A DNA stretch of 64,000 bases from Nonomuraea gerenzanensis (GCF_020215645.1 NZ_CP084058.1:1426001-1490000); one strand, 5' to 3'; shown: positions 1-8,957, numbered from the stretch's first letter. Numbers and translations: made by a program. Notes: generated by a model from the sequence alone, not told the origin.

Positions 1-1
1 C

Positions 2-514
2 GGGCGGCTCGTCGCGCACAAGCGGGTGCACCTGCTCCTCGACGCCGTGGCCGAGCTGCGCGAGCACCGGCCCGGTCTGGTCGTGGACATCATCGGCCGG
101 GGGCCGGAGGAGGCGGCGCTGCGTGCCCGGCTGCCCGAGGGCGTGACCCTGCACGGGTACCTGCCGGAGCAGGACAAGGCGCGGCTCGTCGCCCGGGCGT
201 GGCTGCACGTGAGCGCCTCGCAGGGCGAGGGGTGGGGGCTGAGCGTGCTGGAGGCCGCCGCCCTCGGTGTGCCGACGGTGGCCTTCGACGTGGACGGGCT
301 GCGCGACGCCGTGCGGCACGGCGAGACGGGCTGGCTGGTGCCGGAGGGCACGGGGCTGGCGAAGGGCCTTGCCTCGGCACTCGACGAGCTGGACCACACT
401 TATACGGTGAGATGTCGGGAATGGGCCGGACGGTTCTCCTGGGACCGCAGTGCCGAACGCCTCCTCGCGCTGATGCGGGGCGAGGACCCCGGGCCCGGCT
501 GGGAGGAGCGGTGA
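2..514 (+). CDS. Glycosyltransferase family 4, C-terminal part (5' truncated by window edge)
   Basis: The reading frame is open from base 2 and continues upstream of the window, so only about 170 C-terminal residues are seen. The piece begins GRLVAHKRVHLLL and contains the GT-B nucleotide-sugar-binding half: IIGRGPEE, LHGYLPEQDK, and a run SQGEGWGLSVLEAAALGVP whose E...E arrangement (EGWGLSVLEA) is typical of GT4 retaining transferases. It probably adds a sugar to a cell-envelope lipid or polysaccharide on the cytoplasmic side. Its stop overlaps the GTG start of the AftD-like gene by 4 bp, so the two are translationally coupled and likely work in one envelope pathway. The acceptor and donor cannot be read from the sequence. 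Confidence 0.88.
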   Translation, partial: GRLVAHKRVHLLLDAVAELREHRPGLVVDIIGRGPEEAALRARLPEGVTLHGYLPEQDKARLVARAWLHVSASQGEGWGLSVLEAAALGVPTVAFDVDGLRDAVRHGETGWLVPEGTGLAKGLASALDELDHTYTVRCREWAGRFSWDRSAERLLALMRGEDPGPGWEER

Positions 515-3500
515 CCCTCCTGCCCACCGACAAGCTGGTGGCCGGGCGGCGCACGGGCGCGGGCCGGCCGGTGGGGGAGCCCGCCAGGCGCCGCCTGTGG
601 CTGCTGCTGTGCTGCCTCGGCTTCGGCCTGCTGGCGTTCACCACCAAGCCGGGCCACCTCATCTCCGACACCAAGATGGACCTGGCGCTCAACCCGGTCG
701 GCTGGCTGGAACGCGCCGCCCACCTGTGGGACCTGCAGCACTTCGGCCAGCTCCAGAACCAGGTGGCCGGCTACATCTTCCCGATGGGCCCCTTCTTCGC
801 GCTCGGCGACCTGGCGGGCGTCGCGCCATGGGTGACGCAGCGGCTCTGGCTGACGTTGCTGATGAGCGTGGCCTTCCTCGGCGTGGAGCGGCTGGCCAGG
901 CAGCTCGGCATCGGCACGCCGGGCACCAGGATCGCCGGGGCGCTGGCGTACGCGCTGGCCCCGCGCACGCTGTCGATCCTCGGCGAGATCTCCATCGAGT
1001 GGCTGCCCGCAGCGATGCTGCCGTGGATCCTCATCCCGCTGCTCACCGCCTCGGAGACCGGCCAGCGGGCCCGCGGCGCCATCCGCTCGGCCCTGGCCGT
1101 GGCGCTGTGCGGCGGCGTCAACGCGGTCGCGGTGCTGGCCGTGCTGGTCGCGCCCGTCCTGTACATCGTGACCAGGCCGTACCCGGTGCCGCGCTGGCGG
1201 CTGCTCGGCTGGTGGTCGGCCGCCGTCGCGGTGGCCACCCTGTTCTGGTCGCTGCCGCTGCTGCTGGTGGGCCGCTACGCCTTCAACTTCCTGCCGTACA
1301 CCGAGACCGCGAGCACCACCACCGCTGTCACCTCGCTCACGAACGTGCTGCGCGGCGCCTCCGACTGGGTGCGTTACCTGCCGCTCAACGGCGTCTTCGA
1401 GCAGCCGCCCGGCTTCGCGATCGCCACCTCGGCCACCATGGTCGTGGTCACCGGCCTGATCGCCGCGCTCGGCCTGGCCGGGCTGTCGCGCAGGGACCTG
1501 CCCGCCAAGGGGTTCGTGGTGGCGATGTTCCTGGTCGGCGTGGTCGCGCTGATCGCCGGGCACGCCGGCGCGCTGGAGCCGGTCGTGGCCGAGCCGGTGC
1601 GCTGGCTGCTCGACGGGCCGCTCGCGCCGCTGCGCAACCTGCGCAAGTTCGACCCCCTGGTGCGGCTCGCGCTCGCCTTCGGCCTGGCCCACCTGCTGGT
1701 CAGGGCCAGGATCCCGGTGCGGACGACCGCCGTGGCGGCCTTCGCCGCCCTCGTGCTGCCCGTCTTCAACCAGGGCCTGGCCGCGCCGGGCGACTTCCAG
1801 CAGATCCCGTCCCACTGGCGGGAGGCGGCCGGCTGGCTCGACCGCAACGCCGGCGACGACGGCGTGCTGGTCGTGCCGGGCGCCAAGTTCGGCGAGTACG
1901 TCTGGGGCCGCCCCATGGACGAGCCCCTGCAGGCCCTGACCACCGCCCGCTGGACCGCCAGGCAGATCACGCCGCCCGGCTCCGTGGGCCTGACCAGGCT
2001 GCTCGACGTCATCGATCAGCGGCTCACGGCCGGTCAGGGCTCGGCGGGGGTGACGGCGGTGCTGCGCCGCCTGGGCGTGCGTTACCTGCTGGTCAGGAAC
2101 GACCTGAACAGGGCGAACCTCCAGGGCGCCTGGCCGTCCAGGATGTACGAGGCGTTGCGCGAGTCGCCCGGCATCAGGAAGGTGCGCTCGTTCGGCGACC
2201 TGGTCGGCGACAGGGAGACCGACGACGCGGTGAACCAGGTGGACGCGCCGTTCCCCGCGCTCGACCTGTACGAGGTCTCCGGCAGCGCCGACCTGGTCTC
2301 CGTGCAGCCCGCGGCCGACGCGCTGGCCGTGCGCGGCGGCCCCGACTCGCTGCTCGCGATGGGCGACCTCGGCCTGCTGGGCGAGGGCCCCGTCCTGGTC
2401 AACGGCGACGCGGGCAAGCGCGAGGCGCCCACCGTGGTCAGCGACGCGCTGCGGCTGCGCGAGCGCTCGTTCGGCGAGATCCGGTCGAACTGGTCGCCCA
2501 CGCTGACGGCCGACAAGAAGGCGGACTTCGGCGGGGTCAGGGAGCTGGACCTGCTGGAGGACGGCTGGCTGGACGAGACGGCGGTGGCCGAGTACCACGG
2601 CATCGCCGGCGTCAGCGCCTCCTCCTCGGTCGCCGACCCGTACGCGATCGCCGGGATCAGCAGCTCGGGCAGCGGTCCGTGGGCGGCGATGGACGGCAAC
2701 GTCGGGACCGGCTGGCAGAACGACGGCTCCACGGCCCCGCAGGGCGAGTGGCTGCGCGTGGACCTGACCGGGCAGCTGCGGCCGGCGTACGTGGACGTCA
2801 TGTTCGCGCCCGACCTGCTGCTCGGCCAGTCGGTCAGGCGGATCGCGGTGGAGACCGAGGCCGGCAGCCTCGTGCAGGACGTCACCGGCAGCACGGAGCC
2901 GCAGCGGCTGCGCGTGCCCGCCGGGCCCACGTCCTGGGTGCGGCTCAAGGTCGTCGCGACCTCCTCCGCCACGTGGAGCTACGGCCAGCGGATCGGCGTC
3001 ATCGAGCTGTCCATCCCCGGTGTCACGGCCGGCCGCACGATCAGGCTGCCCGGCCAGGGCGACGTGTACGTCATGGACCGGGGCCTGGACGAGCGGCCCG
3101 CGTGCATGCGCAACCCGTCCCGATGGGTCTGCAACGAGGTGACGCTGGCCAGGAAGGGGGAGGAGACCGGGTTCGACCGGACCTTCAGCGCCGCGTCCGA
3201 AGCCTCCGTGAACGTGCGGGGAACCGCCGTGCTGAAGGATCCCGAGCTGGTCGACCGCTTCACCCGGGTCCGTGCGGACCTGACCACCGTGACCGGCTCC
3301 TCCCAGCTCAGCGACGACGCCGTGGTCTCGCCCCGATCGGCCTTCGACGGCGACGCGACCACCACCTGGATCCCGCACGCCGACGACACCGAGCCCACGC
3401 TGACCATCGCCTGGAAGGGCAAGCGGAAGCTCTCCCGCGTCCAGATCGGTCGCCCCAGCGGCGACCAGCAGCCGCTGGACGTGATCGTCAGCGGCGACGC

Positions 3501-4611
3501 CGGCCAGGTGCGCGGCGGGCGGGTGGACGAGCGCGGGAACCTGACCTTCAAGGCCATGTCCACCTCCCGGATCAAGCTGCGCTTCGCGCCCTTCTCCAAG
3601 CGGCTGCAGGTGACCGAGCTGGTGGTGCCCGGCGTCGATCCGGTGGGCCGGCCCGCCGACATCCCGCTGCGGCTGGCCTGCGGGCTCGGGCCCAGGATCG
3701 AGGTGAACGGCGAATCCATCCCCACCAAGGTCGCCGGCACCCATGCCGACCTGCTCGAGCAGCGGCCCGTGCAGATCCTCGGCTGCTCCAGGGCGGAGCT
3801 GGCCGAGGGTGACAACCGGGTGCGGGTGGCCGGGTGGGATCCGTACACGATGGACTCCCTCGTGCTCGGCACGCTGCCGCGCAAGCCGGACGGTGTGGAG
3901 GGCTCGGCGGTGCGCGGCACGTGGAGCACCTCCACGCGCGAGGTCACGGTGAGCGCGCCGAAGGACTCCTTCCTCGTCGTCAACGAGAACTACAACCCCG
4001 GCTGGCGGGCCCAGATCAGCGGCAAGACGCTCAAACCCGTCCGGATCGATGGCTGGAAGCAGGGCTGGGAGCTGCCCGCGGGCACTCAGGGCACGGCCAG
4101 GCTCGAATACCTGCCCGACCGGCCCTACCGGCTCGCGCTGCTGCTCGGGCTGGCGGGGATCGCGTTGCTGGCGCTGCTCGCACTGGCGCTGCGCGGGCCG
4201 CGGCCCGAGCACGTGCGCGAGACGGCCGCCGCCCCTGCCAGCAGGCTGTCACGGCCGCGGGTACCGGTCGTCGTGGTGCTCGCGCTGGCGTTCGGCGGCT
4301 GGGCGGCGAACTGGCAGGGCATGATCGCGGTGCTCGCCGCCGTCCTCGTGACGCTGCTGCTGCGGGCCCGGGGGCTGCCCGCGCACTGGGCGGCGGCCGG
4401 GGCCTTGGGCGTGGCCGCGGCGTCGCAGGCGGCCGCCATGGTGCTGCGGGACTACGGCCTGGCCGCGGGGCCGTTCATGGAGCAGGTGCCGCAGCTCGCT
4501 GCGGTGGCGGCCGTGGGCGTGTTGTTCGGCCAGCTCGTCACGGAGCCGGCGCGGCCGGCAGCGCCGGCTGAGCCTTCGGCGGCAGAGCAGGTGCTGACCG
4601 GTGTTCGCTGA
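511..4611 (+). CDS. AftD-like alpha-(1->3)-arabinofuranosyltransferase family membrane protein (DUF3367)
   Basis: A 1366-residue polytopic protein, close to the roughly 1400 residues of mycobacterial AftD. I chose GTG 511 because it overlaps the upstream stop and follows GGGAGGAG; an open frame from 199 upstream has no such support. The N-terminal third is a GT-C-type membrane domain with the motif DTKMDLALNP after the first helix, a hallmark of DUF3367 proteins. Two beta-sandwich F5/8-type carbohydrate-binding modules follow, recognisable from WAAMDGNVGTGWQ and SAFDGDATTTWIP. A conserved YNPGWRAQISG segment and C-terminal helices close it. The family transfers arabinofuranose from a polyprenyl-phosphate donor outside the membrane. 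The acceptor in an organism without mycolyl-arabinogalactan is unknown. Confidence 0.88.
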   Translation: MTLLPTDKLVAGRRTGAGRPVGEPARRRLWLLLCCLGFGLLAFTTKPGHLISDTKMDLALNPVGWLERAAHLWDLQHFGQLQNQVAGYIFPMGPFFALGDLAGVAPWVTQRLWLTLLMSVAFLGVERLARQLGIGTPGTRIAGALAYALAPRTLSILGEISIEWLPAAMLPWILIPLLTASETGQRARGAIRSALAVALCGGVNAVAVLAVLVAPVLYIVTRPYPVPRWRLLGWWSAAVAVATLFWSLPLLLVGRYAFNFLPYTETASTTTAVTSLTNVLRGASDWVRYLPLNGVFEQPPGFAIATSATMVVVTGLIAALGLAGLSRRDLPAKGFVVAMFLVGVVALIAGHAGALEPVVAEPVRWLLDGPLAPLRNLRKFDPLVRLALAFGLAHLLVRARIPVRTTAVAAFAALVLPVFNQGLAAPGDFQQIPSHWREAAGWLDRNAGDDGVLVVPGAKFGEYVWGRPMDEPLQALTTARWTARQITPPGSVGLTRLLDVIDQRLTAGQGSAGVTAVLRRLGVRYLLVRNDLNRANLQGAWPSRMYEALRESPGIRKVRSFGDLVGDRETDDAVNQVDAPFPALDLYEVSGSADLVSVQPAADALAVRGGPDSLLAMGDLGLLGEGPVLVNGDAGKREAPTVVSDALRLRERSFGEIRSNWSPTLTADKKADFGGVRELDLLEDGWLDETAVAEYHGIAGVSASSSVADPYAIAGISSSGSGPWAAMDGNVGTGWQNDGSTAPQGEWLRVDLTGQLRPAYVDVMFAPDLLLGQSVRRIAVETEAGSLVQDVTGSTEPQRLRVPAGPTSWVRLKVVATSSATWSYGQRIGVIELSIPGVTAGRTIRLPGQGDVYVMDRGLDERPACMRNPSRWVCNEVTLARKGEETGFDRTFSAASEASVNVRGTAVLKDPELVDRFTRVRADLTTVTGSSQLSDDAVVSPRSAFDGDATTTWIPHADDTEPTLTIAWKGKRKLSRVQIGRPSGDQQPLDVIVSGDAGQVRGGRVDERGNLTFKAMSTSRIKLRFAPFSKRLQVTELVVPGVDPVGRPADIPLRLACGLGPRIEVNGESIPTKVAGTHADLLEQRPVQILGCSRAELAEGDNRVRVAGWDPYTMDSLVLGTLPRKPDGVEGSAVRGTWSTSTREVTVSAPKDSFLVVNENYNPGWRAQISGKTLKPVRIDGWKQGWELPAGTQGTARLEYLPDRPYRLALLLGLAGIALLALLALALRGPRPEHVRETAAAPASRLSRPRVPVVVVLALAFGGWAANWQGMIAVLAAVLVTLLLRARGLPAHWAAAGALGVAAASQAAAMVLRDYGLAAGPFMEQVPQLAAVAAVGVLFGQLVTEPARPAAPAEPSAAEQVLTGVR

Positions 4612-5683
4612 GCTTGAGCGCGCTGACCTCGATCAGGTGGTAGCTGCCGACGCTCAGCAGGAGCGTGACGACGAACGAGACCACCGCCACGCTGGCGAAG
4701 TCGGCCTGGAACGGCTGCGCGCCCGTGAGCTTGAGCTGCAGCGTGATCACCGGCGCGTGCCAGAGGAAGAAGCTGTAGGAGATGCGGCCCAGGTAGGCGC
4801 TGACGGGGTTGCCCAGCACCCGGTTGCGCAGCGAGCCGGGGCGGGAGGCCAGCGCGAACGGCGTCACCAGGAGCACCGCCACCGCCGTCTCCAGGCTGAC
4901 CCGCCACAACGACTGCGACAGGGTGGGCAGCGTGAGCGTGCGGGGGCCGGCCAGCTCGGTGCTGAGCAGCGCGTACAGCAGCCCGGCCAGCACCAGGAGC
5001 TGCGGCGCCAGCGAGTCGATCACGCGGCTGTGCCCGATCCACACCGACAGCACCGCCATGGCCATGCCGCAGGCGAAGTAGACCAGGTGGTACGGCAGCA
5101 GCAGCGCGAGCTGCGGCTGCTCGAACAGCCGGGTGACGACCACGGTGACCACGCAGATCACCGGCAGCACCGAGATGCCCATCAGCAGCCGGACCGGCCG
5201 GTTGCCGCCGCGCGCGAAGCGGTGCAGCAGCCAGGCCATGACGGGCAGCAGCACGTAGAACGACATCTCGATGGGCAGCGTCCACATCTGGTAGAGCCCG
5301 TCGGGCACGGGGTCGGCCTGGAAGAAGTTCTGCGCCAGCAACATCCACTTCAGCCAGCCGGTCCAGTCGAAGGAGCTCCACGCCCACAGCGCCAGCCCGG
5401 TCACGAGCCAGTAGACCGGCATCACGCGCAGCACCCGGCGCCACAGGTAACGCATCGGCCGGGGCCGTGGCGTATCCTCGATCACCGCGCGCGCCCACGG
5501 GCGGTACAGGAGCAGGCCCGACAGGAGGAAGAAGATGGGTACGGCGATGCCCAGGCGGCTCATCATCCAGGGGAGCATGCCCTCGCGGTACATGACGCCC
5601 GTGTTGCTCCCGACGTGCAGCAGCCAGACGCCGAGTGCGGCGATCGCGCGGATGCCGTCGAGCGCGGCGTCCCTGCTTCTCAT
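4538..5683 (-). CDS. Membrane acyltransferase, acyltransferase-3 family
   Basis: A 381-residue integral membrane O-acyltransferase. The N-terminus DAALDGIRAIAALGVWLLHVG carries the family's R-hydrophobic-H pattern, and about ten hydrophobic helices follow, including PIFFLLSGLLLYRPWA and SYSFFLWHAPVI. Such enzymes move acetyl or longer acyl groups onto sugars or lipids at the cell surface. ATG 5683 is preceded by GGGAGCAG and begins at the conserved MRSRDAALDG; the frame remains open to 5806 but that extension is unlike the family. The 3' end overlaps the end of the AftD-like gene by 74 bp tail to tail. It may modify the same envelope glycan, which is an inference from position. Confidence 0.87.
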   Translation of the reverse strand: MRSRDAALDGIRAIAALGVWLLHVGSNTGVMYREGMLPWMMSRLGIAVPIFFLLSGLLLYRPWARAVIEDTPRPRPMRYLWRRVLRVMPVYWLVTGLALWAWSSFDWTGWLKWMLLAQNFFQADPVPDGLYQMWTLPIEMSFYVLLPVMAWLLHRFARGGNRPVRLLMGISVLPVICVVTVVVTRLFEQPQLALLLPYHLVYFACGMAMAVLSVWIGHSRVIDSLAPQLLVLAGLLYALLSTELAGPRTLTLPTLSQSLWRVSLETAVAVLLVTPFALASRPGSLRNRVLGNPVSAYLGRISYSFFLWHAPVITLQLKLTGAQPFQADFASVAVVSFVVTLLLSVGSYHLIEVSALKLSEHRSAPALPPKAQPALPAAPAP

Positions 5684-5746
5684 CGCTGCTCCCACTTTCC
5701 CGCTTTCCTGACCGTCCCACGACCCGTCGGCCGGGGCCGAAACCAC

Positions 5747-5765
5747 GATAGAACTTGTTTCTATC
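5747..5765. promoter_or_regulatory. 19-bp palindrome between acyltransferase and DUF3068 genes
   Basis: GATAGAA-CTTGT-TTCTATC is a perfect 7-bp inverted repeat in the divergent spacer. Its centre contains AACTTGTT, the core of the KstR consensus TNNAACNNGTTNNA, with one mismatch in the outer positions. It is probably an operator for one or both flanking genes; the regulator is not identified. Confidence 0.5.
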
Positions 5766-5876
5766 GATTTGGTTGCGGTGCCAGGGCCGCCGGTGACGGA
5801 CATCACGCACTGTCATACTTTGTTGCTCGACGATCGCAGACAACGACAACATGTTCTACAAAATGCGGAGGCCTCG

Positions 5877-6800
5877 ATGGGTCGTATCTCCACGCTCGTC
5901 CTCATCGGGTTCGGGGCATTCTTCATCGCGCTGGCACCGCTGCTGAAATTCTGGGCGGCCGGCCAGATCATCTCCGCGCCGGCGAACCAGTTCGGCATCT
6001 CGCGGCTGGAGGCCAAGGGCGCCCAGTACTTCTCCATGCAGGACCTCAAGGTGCTGACCGGTGACCTCGACATCATCGTCACCACGCGCGGGGACGTGAA
6101 GGAGGCCAAGGACGACCACGTGGTCTGGGACGAGGCCACGGTCGTCAACGACGTCACCAACAGCCGCCCGCAGATCGACATCTCCGAGCGCCGCAGCGCC
6201 TTCAACAAGTACACGGGGCTGGCGGTGAACTGCTGCGCCGTCAACATCGAGAAGGCGCCGGTGACGCTGGAGGGGCAGATCTACAAGTTCCCCTTCGACG
6301 TGGAGAAGAAGACCTACAAGGTGTTCAACGCCACGGCGCAGAAGGCGTTCGACGCGACCTTCGTCCGCGAGGACACCGTCAACGGGCTGCCCGTCTACGT
6401 CTTCGAGCAGGACGTCCCGCCGACCAAGACCGAGACCCGCACCGCCCCCGCCAACGTGCTCGGCATCACGGGCGAGACCGGGGACGTGCAGGTGGACCGC
6501 TGGTACGACGGCAAGACGACGTACTGGATCGAGCCGGTCACGGGCTCGCCGGTGCGCCAGGAGGTGCAGCGGCACGAGGTGCTCAAGACGCAGGACGGCG
6601 TCGAGCGCACGGCCGCCTTCATCGCCACCGCCAAGATGACCGACGCGACCGTGAACGAGCTGGTCAAGAACGCGCAGGACGGCAAGAGCACCATCAACCT
6701 GCTGCGCAACATCATCCCGCTGGTGCTGCTCATCGTGGGCCTCGTGCTCGTCGCCGCCGGCGTGGTGCTCGGCCTGCGCCGCCGGGAGCCGGCCGAGTAA
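5877..6800 (+). CDS. DUF3068 (PorA-family) membrane-anchored protein
   Basis: A 307-residue protein with one N-terminal helix (STLVLIGFGAFFIALAPLLKFW), a roughly 230-residue extracytoplasmic domain and a C-terminal helix (NIIPLVLLIVGLVLVAAGVVLGL) followed by RRREPAE. This hairpin-like topology and motifs such as LTGDLDIIVTTRGD and WDEATVV are those of DUF3068, a family whose function is undefined in most actinomycetes. ATG 5877 is preceded by GCGGAG at 6-nt spacing; the frame is open further upstream without support. It is followed at once by a strong terminator, so it is likely a single-gene transcript, divergent from the acyltransferase. Confidence 0.85.
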   Translation: MGRISTLVLIGFGAFFIALAPLLKFWAAGQIISAPANQFGISRLEAKGAQYFSMQDLKVLTGDLDIIVTTRGDVKEAKDDHVVWDEATVVNDVTNSRPQIDISERRSAFNKYTGLAVNCCAVNIEKAPVTLEGQIYKFPFDVEKKTYKVFNATAQKAFDATFVREDTVNGLPVYVFEQDVPPTKTETRTAPANVLGITGETGDVQVDRWYDGKTTYWIEPVTGSPVRQEVQRHEVLKTQDGVERTAAFIATAKMTDATVNELVKNAQDGKSTINLLRNIIPLVLLIVGLVLVAAGVVLGLRRREPAE

Positions 6801-6816
6801 ACAGCGGCGCAATTTC

Positions 6817-6842
6817 AGGGCCCGTGAAAACGGGCCCTTTTT
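6817..6842 (+). terminator. Rho-independent terminator after the DUF3068 gene
   Basis: GGGCCCGT-gaaa-ACGGGCCC forms an 8-bp perfect stem with a GNRA tetraloop, followed by TTTTT. It starts 16 bp after the stop codon and separates the envelope block from the catabolic island. Confidence 0.93.
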
Positions 6843-6861
6843 CATTGACAGGCAACCTTAA

Positions 6862-6956
6862 CTAGAACCAGTTATAGTCCAAGGTTACTCACCGGTACCA
6901 GACCAAAGGTTCTAGTCTAGAACGCGTTGCAGTTTGCGTGATGCCGGACGTATTGT
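6862..6956 (+). promoter_or_regulatory. Promoter/operator region with two KstR-consensus boxes and a 15-bp palindrome
   Basis: Two 14-mers match the published KstR consensus TNNAACNNGTTNNA at every fixed position: TAGAACCAGTTATA at 6863-6876 and TAGAACGCGTTGCA at 6918-6931. A perfect palindrome GTTCTAG-T-CTAGAAC spans 6909-6923, and CTAGAACC (6862-6869) is the reverse complement of GGTTCTAG (6908-6915). A candidate promoter is TTGCAG (6927-6932), 18 bp, TATTGT (6951-6956), six bases before ATG 6963. This implies a leaderless transcript with the second box overlapping the -35 element, a normal position for repression. Confidence 0.65.
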
Positions 6957-6962
6957 CGGGCC

Positions 6963-8069
6963 ATGCGGACACGTGTCACGGACATGTTCGGAATCGAGCT
7001 CCCGATCTTCGCGTTCAGCCACTGCAGGGACGTGGTCGCCGCCGTCAGCAGGGCGGGTGGCATGGGGGTGCTCGGAGCGCTCTACTTCACGCCGGAGGAG
7101 CTCGAGACCGAGCTCAAGTGGATCGACGACCACGTGGACGGCAAGCCGTACGGGGTGGACGTCGTCATGCCGGCCTCGTACGAGGGCGCCGACTTCGCCG
7201 CCGAGGAGCTGGTCGGCCGCCTCCAGACCATGATCCCCGAAGGCCACCGGGCCTTCGTCGAGAACCTCCTGGCCAAGCACGGCGTCCCCCCGCTGTCGGG
7301 CGACGCGGAGGCCGGCCGCGTCCTGCTCGGCTGGACGGACGCCACCGCCCGCCCCCAGGTCGAGGTGGCCCTGCGCCACCCCATCGCGCTCCTGGCCAAC
7401 GCCCTCGGGCCGCCGCCCGCCGACGTGGTGGAGCTCGCCCACTCCCACGGCGTCAAGGTCGCCGCGCTCGCCTCGACCCCGCGCCACGCGCTCAAGCAGG
7501 TGGAGGTGGGCGTGGACGTCGTCGTCGCCCAGGGCACCGAGGCGGGCGGCCACACGGGCGAGATCTCCACCATGGTGCTCATCCCGCAGGTGGTGGACGC
7601 CGTGGACGTGCCCGTCCTGGCGGCGGGCGGCATCGGCAACGGCCGCCAGATGGCCGCCGGGATGGCGCTGGGCGCCGAAGGGGTCTGGACGGGCTCGCTG
7701 TGGCTCACGGTCGAGGAGGCCGACACCCCGGAGATGGCCAAGCGCCGCATCCTGGAGGCCACCTCCCGCGACACCGTCCGCTCCCGCAGCTGGACGGGCA
7801 AGCCCGCCCGCCTGCTCCGCAACGAGTGGACCGAGGCGTGGGAGTCGGAGGAGTCGCCGGGGACGCTGCCGATGCCGCTGCAGTTCATGCTGGTGTCGGA
7901 CGCGCTGCGGCGGATCGGGCGCTCGGACGCCTCGGAGCTGGCCACCTTCCCCGCCGGGCAGATCATCGGGGTGATGAATCAGGTGCGGTCGGCCAAGGAC
8001 GTGGTGTTCGGGCTGGTGGCGGAGTACGGGGAGGCGCTGGAGCGGCTGGAGCGCCTCACCGGGGAGTGA
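6963..8069 (+). CDS. NAD(P)H-dependent flavin oxidoreductase, nitronate monooxygenase family
   Basis: A 368-residue FMN-binding TIM-barrel protein of the 2-nitropropane dioxygenase/nitronate monooxygenase family. The N-terminus MRTRVTDMFGIELPI, the segment VAQGTEAGGHTG and the phosphate-binding VPVLAAGGIGNGRQMAAGMALGA are diagnostic, and the pattern AFSHCRDVVAAV resembles mycobacterial Rv1533. The family includes true nitronate oxygenases and enoyl-CoA or enone reductases (IpdC of steroid catabolism belongs to it), so the substrate is open. There is no Shine-Dalgarno; the -10 element lies six bases before ATG, suggesting leaderless translation. Its promoter carries two KstR-type boxes, linking it to the lipid and sterol genes that follow. 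Confidence 0.88.
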   Translation: MRTRVTDMFGIELPIFAFSHCRDVVAAVSRAGGMGVLGALYFTPEELETELKWIDDHVDGKPYGVDVVMPASYEGADFAAEELVGRLQTMIPEGHRAFVENLLAKHGVPPLSGDAEAGRVLLGWTDATARPQVEVALRHPIALLANALGPPPADVVELAHSHGVKVAALASTPRHALKQVEVGVDVVVAQGTEAGGHTGEISTMVLIPQVVDAVDVPVLAAGGIGNGRQMAAGMALGAEGVWTGSLWLTVEEADTPEMAKRRILEATSRDTVRSRSWTGKPARLLRNEWTEAWESEESPGTLPMPLQFMLVSDALRRIGRSDASELATFPAGQIIGVMNQVRSAKDVVFGLVAEYGEALERLERLTGE

Positions 8070-8147
8070 CGGCTCGGAGGGGCACCACCGTGACGGCGGT
8101 CGCGACTCCGCGGCCTCGGCACCAGTGCCCCTCTGTGCATCAAGACG

Positions 8148-8957
8148 TCAGTGCCCCTCGTACGCGGCCGGCCGCTTCTCCCGGAACGCCCGCGTGCCCT
8201 CCTTGGCGTCCTCCGACCCGATCACCGGCCACCCCAGCTCGTCCGACACCTTCAACGCCTCCGCCTCCGCCATCCCCAGCGTGTCCCGATACGTCCGCAG
8301 GATGGCCTGCACCGCCAGCGGCCCCGACGCCGCGACGTCCTCGGCCAGCTCGCGGGCCGATGCCAGCGCCTGCCCGTCCGGCACCACCCGGTTGACCAGC
8401 CCCATCGACAGGGCCTCCGCCGCCGTGACGGCGCGGCCGGTGAGCAGGAGGTCCATGGCGTGGCAGTACGGGATCTGCCGGGGCAGCCGCACGGCGCTGC
8501 CGCCCATCGGGAACAGCGCGCGCTTGGCCTCGAACAGCCCCAGCGTGGCCGACTCCGCCACGATCCGCAGGTCGGTGCCCACCAGCAGCTCCGTGCCGCC
8601 GGCCACCGCGTAGCCCTCCACCGCGCAGATGATCGGCTTGGTCGGCAGGTCCTCGCGCAGCAGGCCCTTCCAGTGGAAGTTGGGGATCCGGGCCGCCCTG
8701 GCCTGAACGTCGGGGTCGGTGGACGGCTGGCCCATGGCCTTGAGGTCGGCGCCGGCGCAGAACGTGCCCTGCGCGCCCGTCAGGATGGCGACCCGCACGC
8801 CCGGCTCGCTCGACGCGTACGCCCATGCGGAGGCCAGGCCGATCAGCATGTCGGAGGAGAGCGCGTTGCGGGCCTCGGGCCGGTTCATGGTGACGGTCAG
8901 GACGTGGCCGTCACGTTCGATCCGGCAGTGGGGGGTGCTGATCGGCAGGAGCTCCAC
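8148..8957 (-). CDS. echA19: Enoyl-CoA hydratase, EchA19-like
   Basis: A 269-residue crotonase-fold protein. The oxyanion-hole segments are FCAGADLKAM and CAVEGYAVAGGTELLVGTDLRI; the catalytic acid region LFEAKRALFPMGGSAVRL and the C-terminal EGTRAFREKR follow. Many stretches (MNRPEARNALS, PMGGSAVRLPRQIPY, LLLTGR, VPDGQAL, SGPLAVQAILR, SDDAKEG-like SEDAKEG) parallel mycobacterial EchA19, which hydrates enoyl-CoAs of the cholesterol side chain. GTG 8957 has GGAGG seven bases upstream. It is divergent from the FadD/DUF35/Ltp operon across a 113-bp spacer with regulatory palindromes, so the two units are likely co-regulated. The exact substrate is inferred. Confidence 0.86.
   Translation of the reverse strand: MELLPISTPHCRIERDGHVLTVTMNRPEARNALSSDMLIGLASAWAYASSEPGVRVAILTGAQGTFCAGADLKAMGQPSTDPDVQARAARIPNFHWKGLLREDLPTKPIICAVEGYAVAGGTELLVGTDLRIVAESATLGLFEAKRALFPMGGSAVRLPRQIPYCHAMDLLLTGRAVTAAEALSMGLVNRVVPDGQALASARELAEDVAASGPLAVQAILRTYRDTLGMAEAEALKVSDELGWPVIGSEDAKEGTRAFREKRPAAYEGH

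Noticed and set aside
199..510. Upstream extension of the AftD-like frame
   Set aside because: It overlaps the glycosyltransferase gene, has shadow-like Arg/Gly-rich composition and lacks a ribosome site; GTG 511 is well supported.
400..4212. 1270-codon open frame on the minus strand opposite the AftD-like gene
   Set aside because: Arg/Gln/His-rich translation without domains; a GC-bias shadow of the real gene.
4601..6064. 487-codon plus-strand frame across the acyltransferase gene
   Set aside because: Antisense shadow with no recognisable domain; the acyltransferase on the other strand has clear membrane motifs.
6845..6878. TTGACA ... TATAGT as the promoter of the flavin oxidoreductase
   Set aside because: The spacer is 22 bp, too long; TTGCAG-N18-TATTGT near the start codon fits better.
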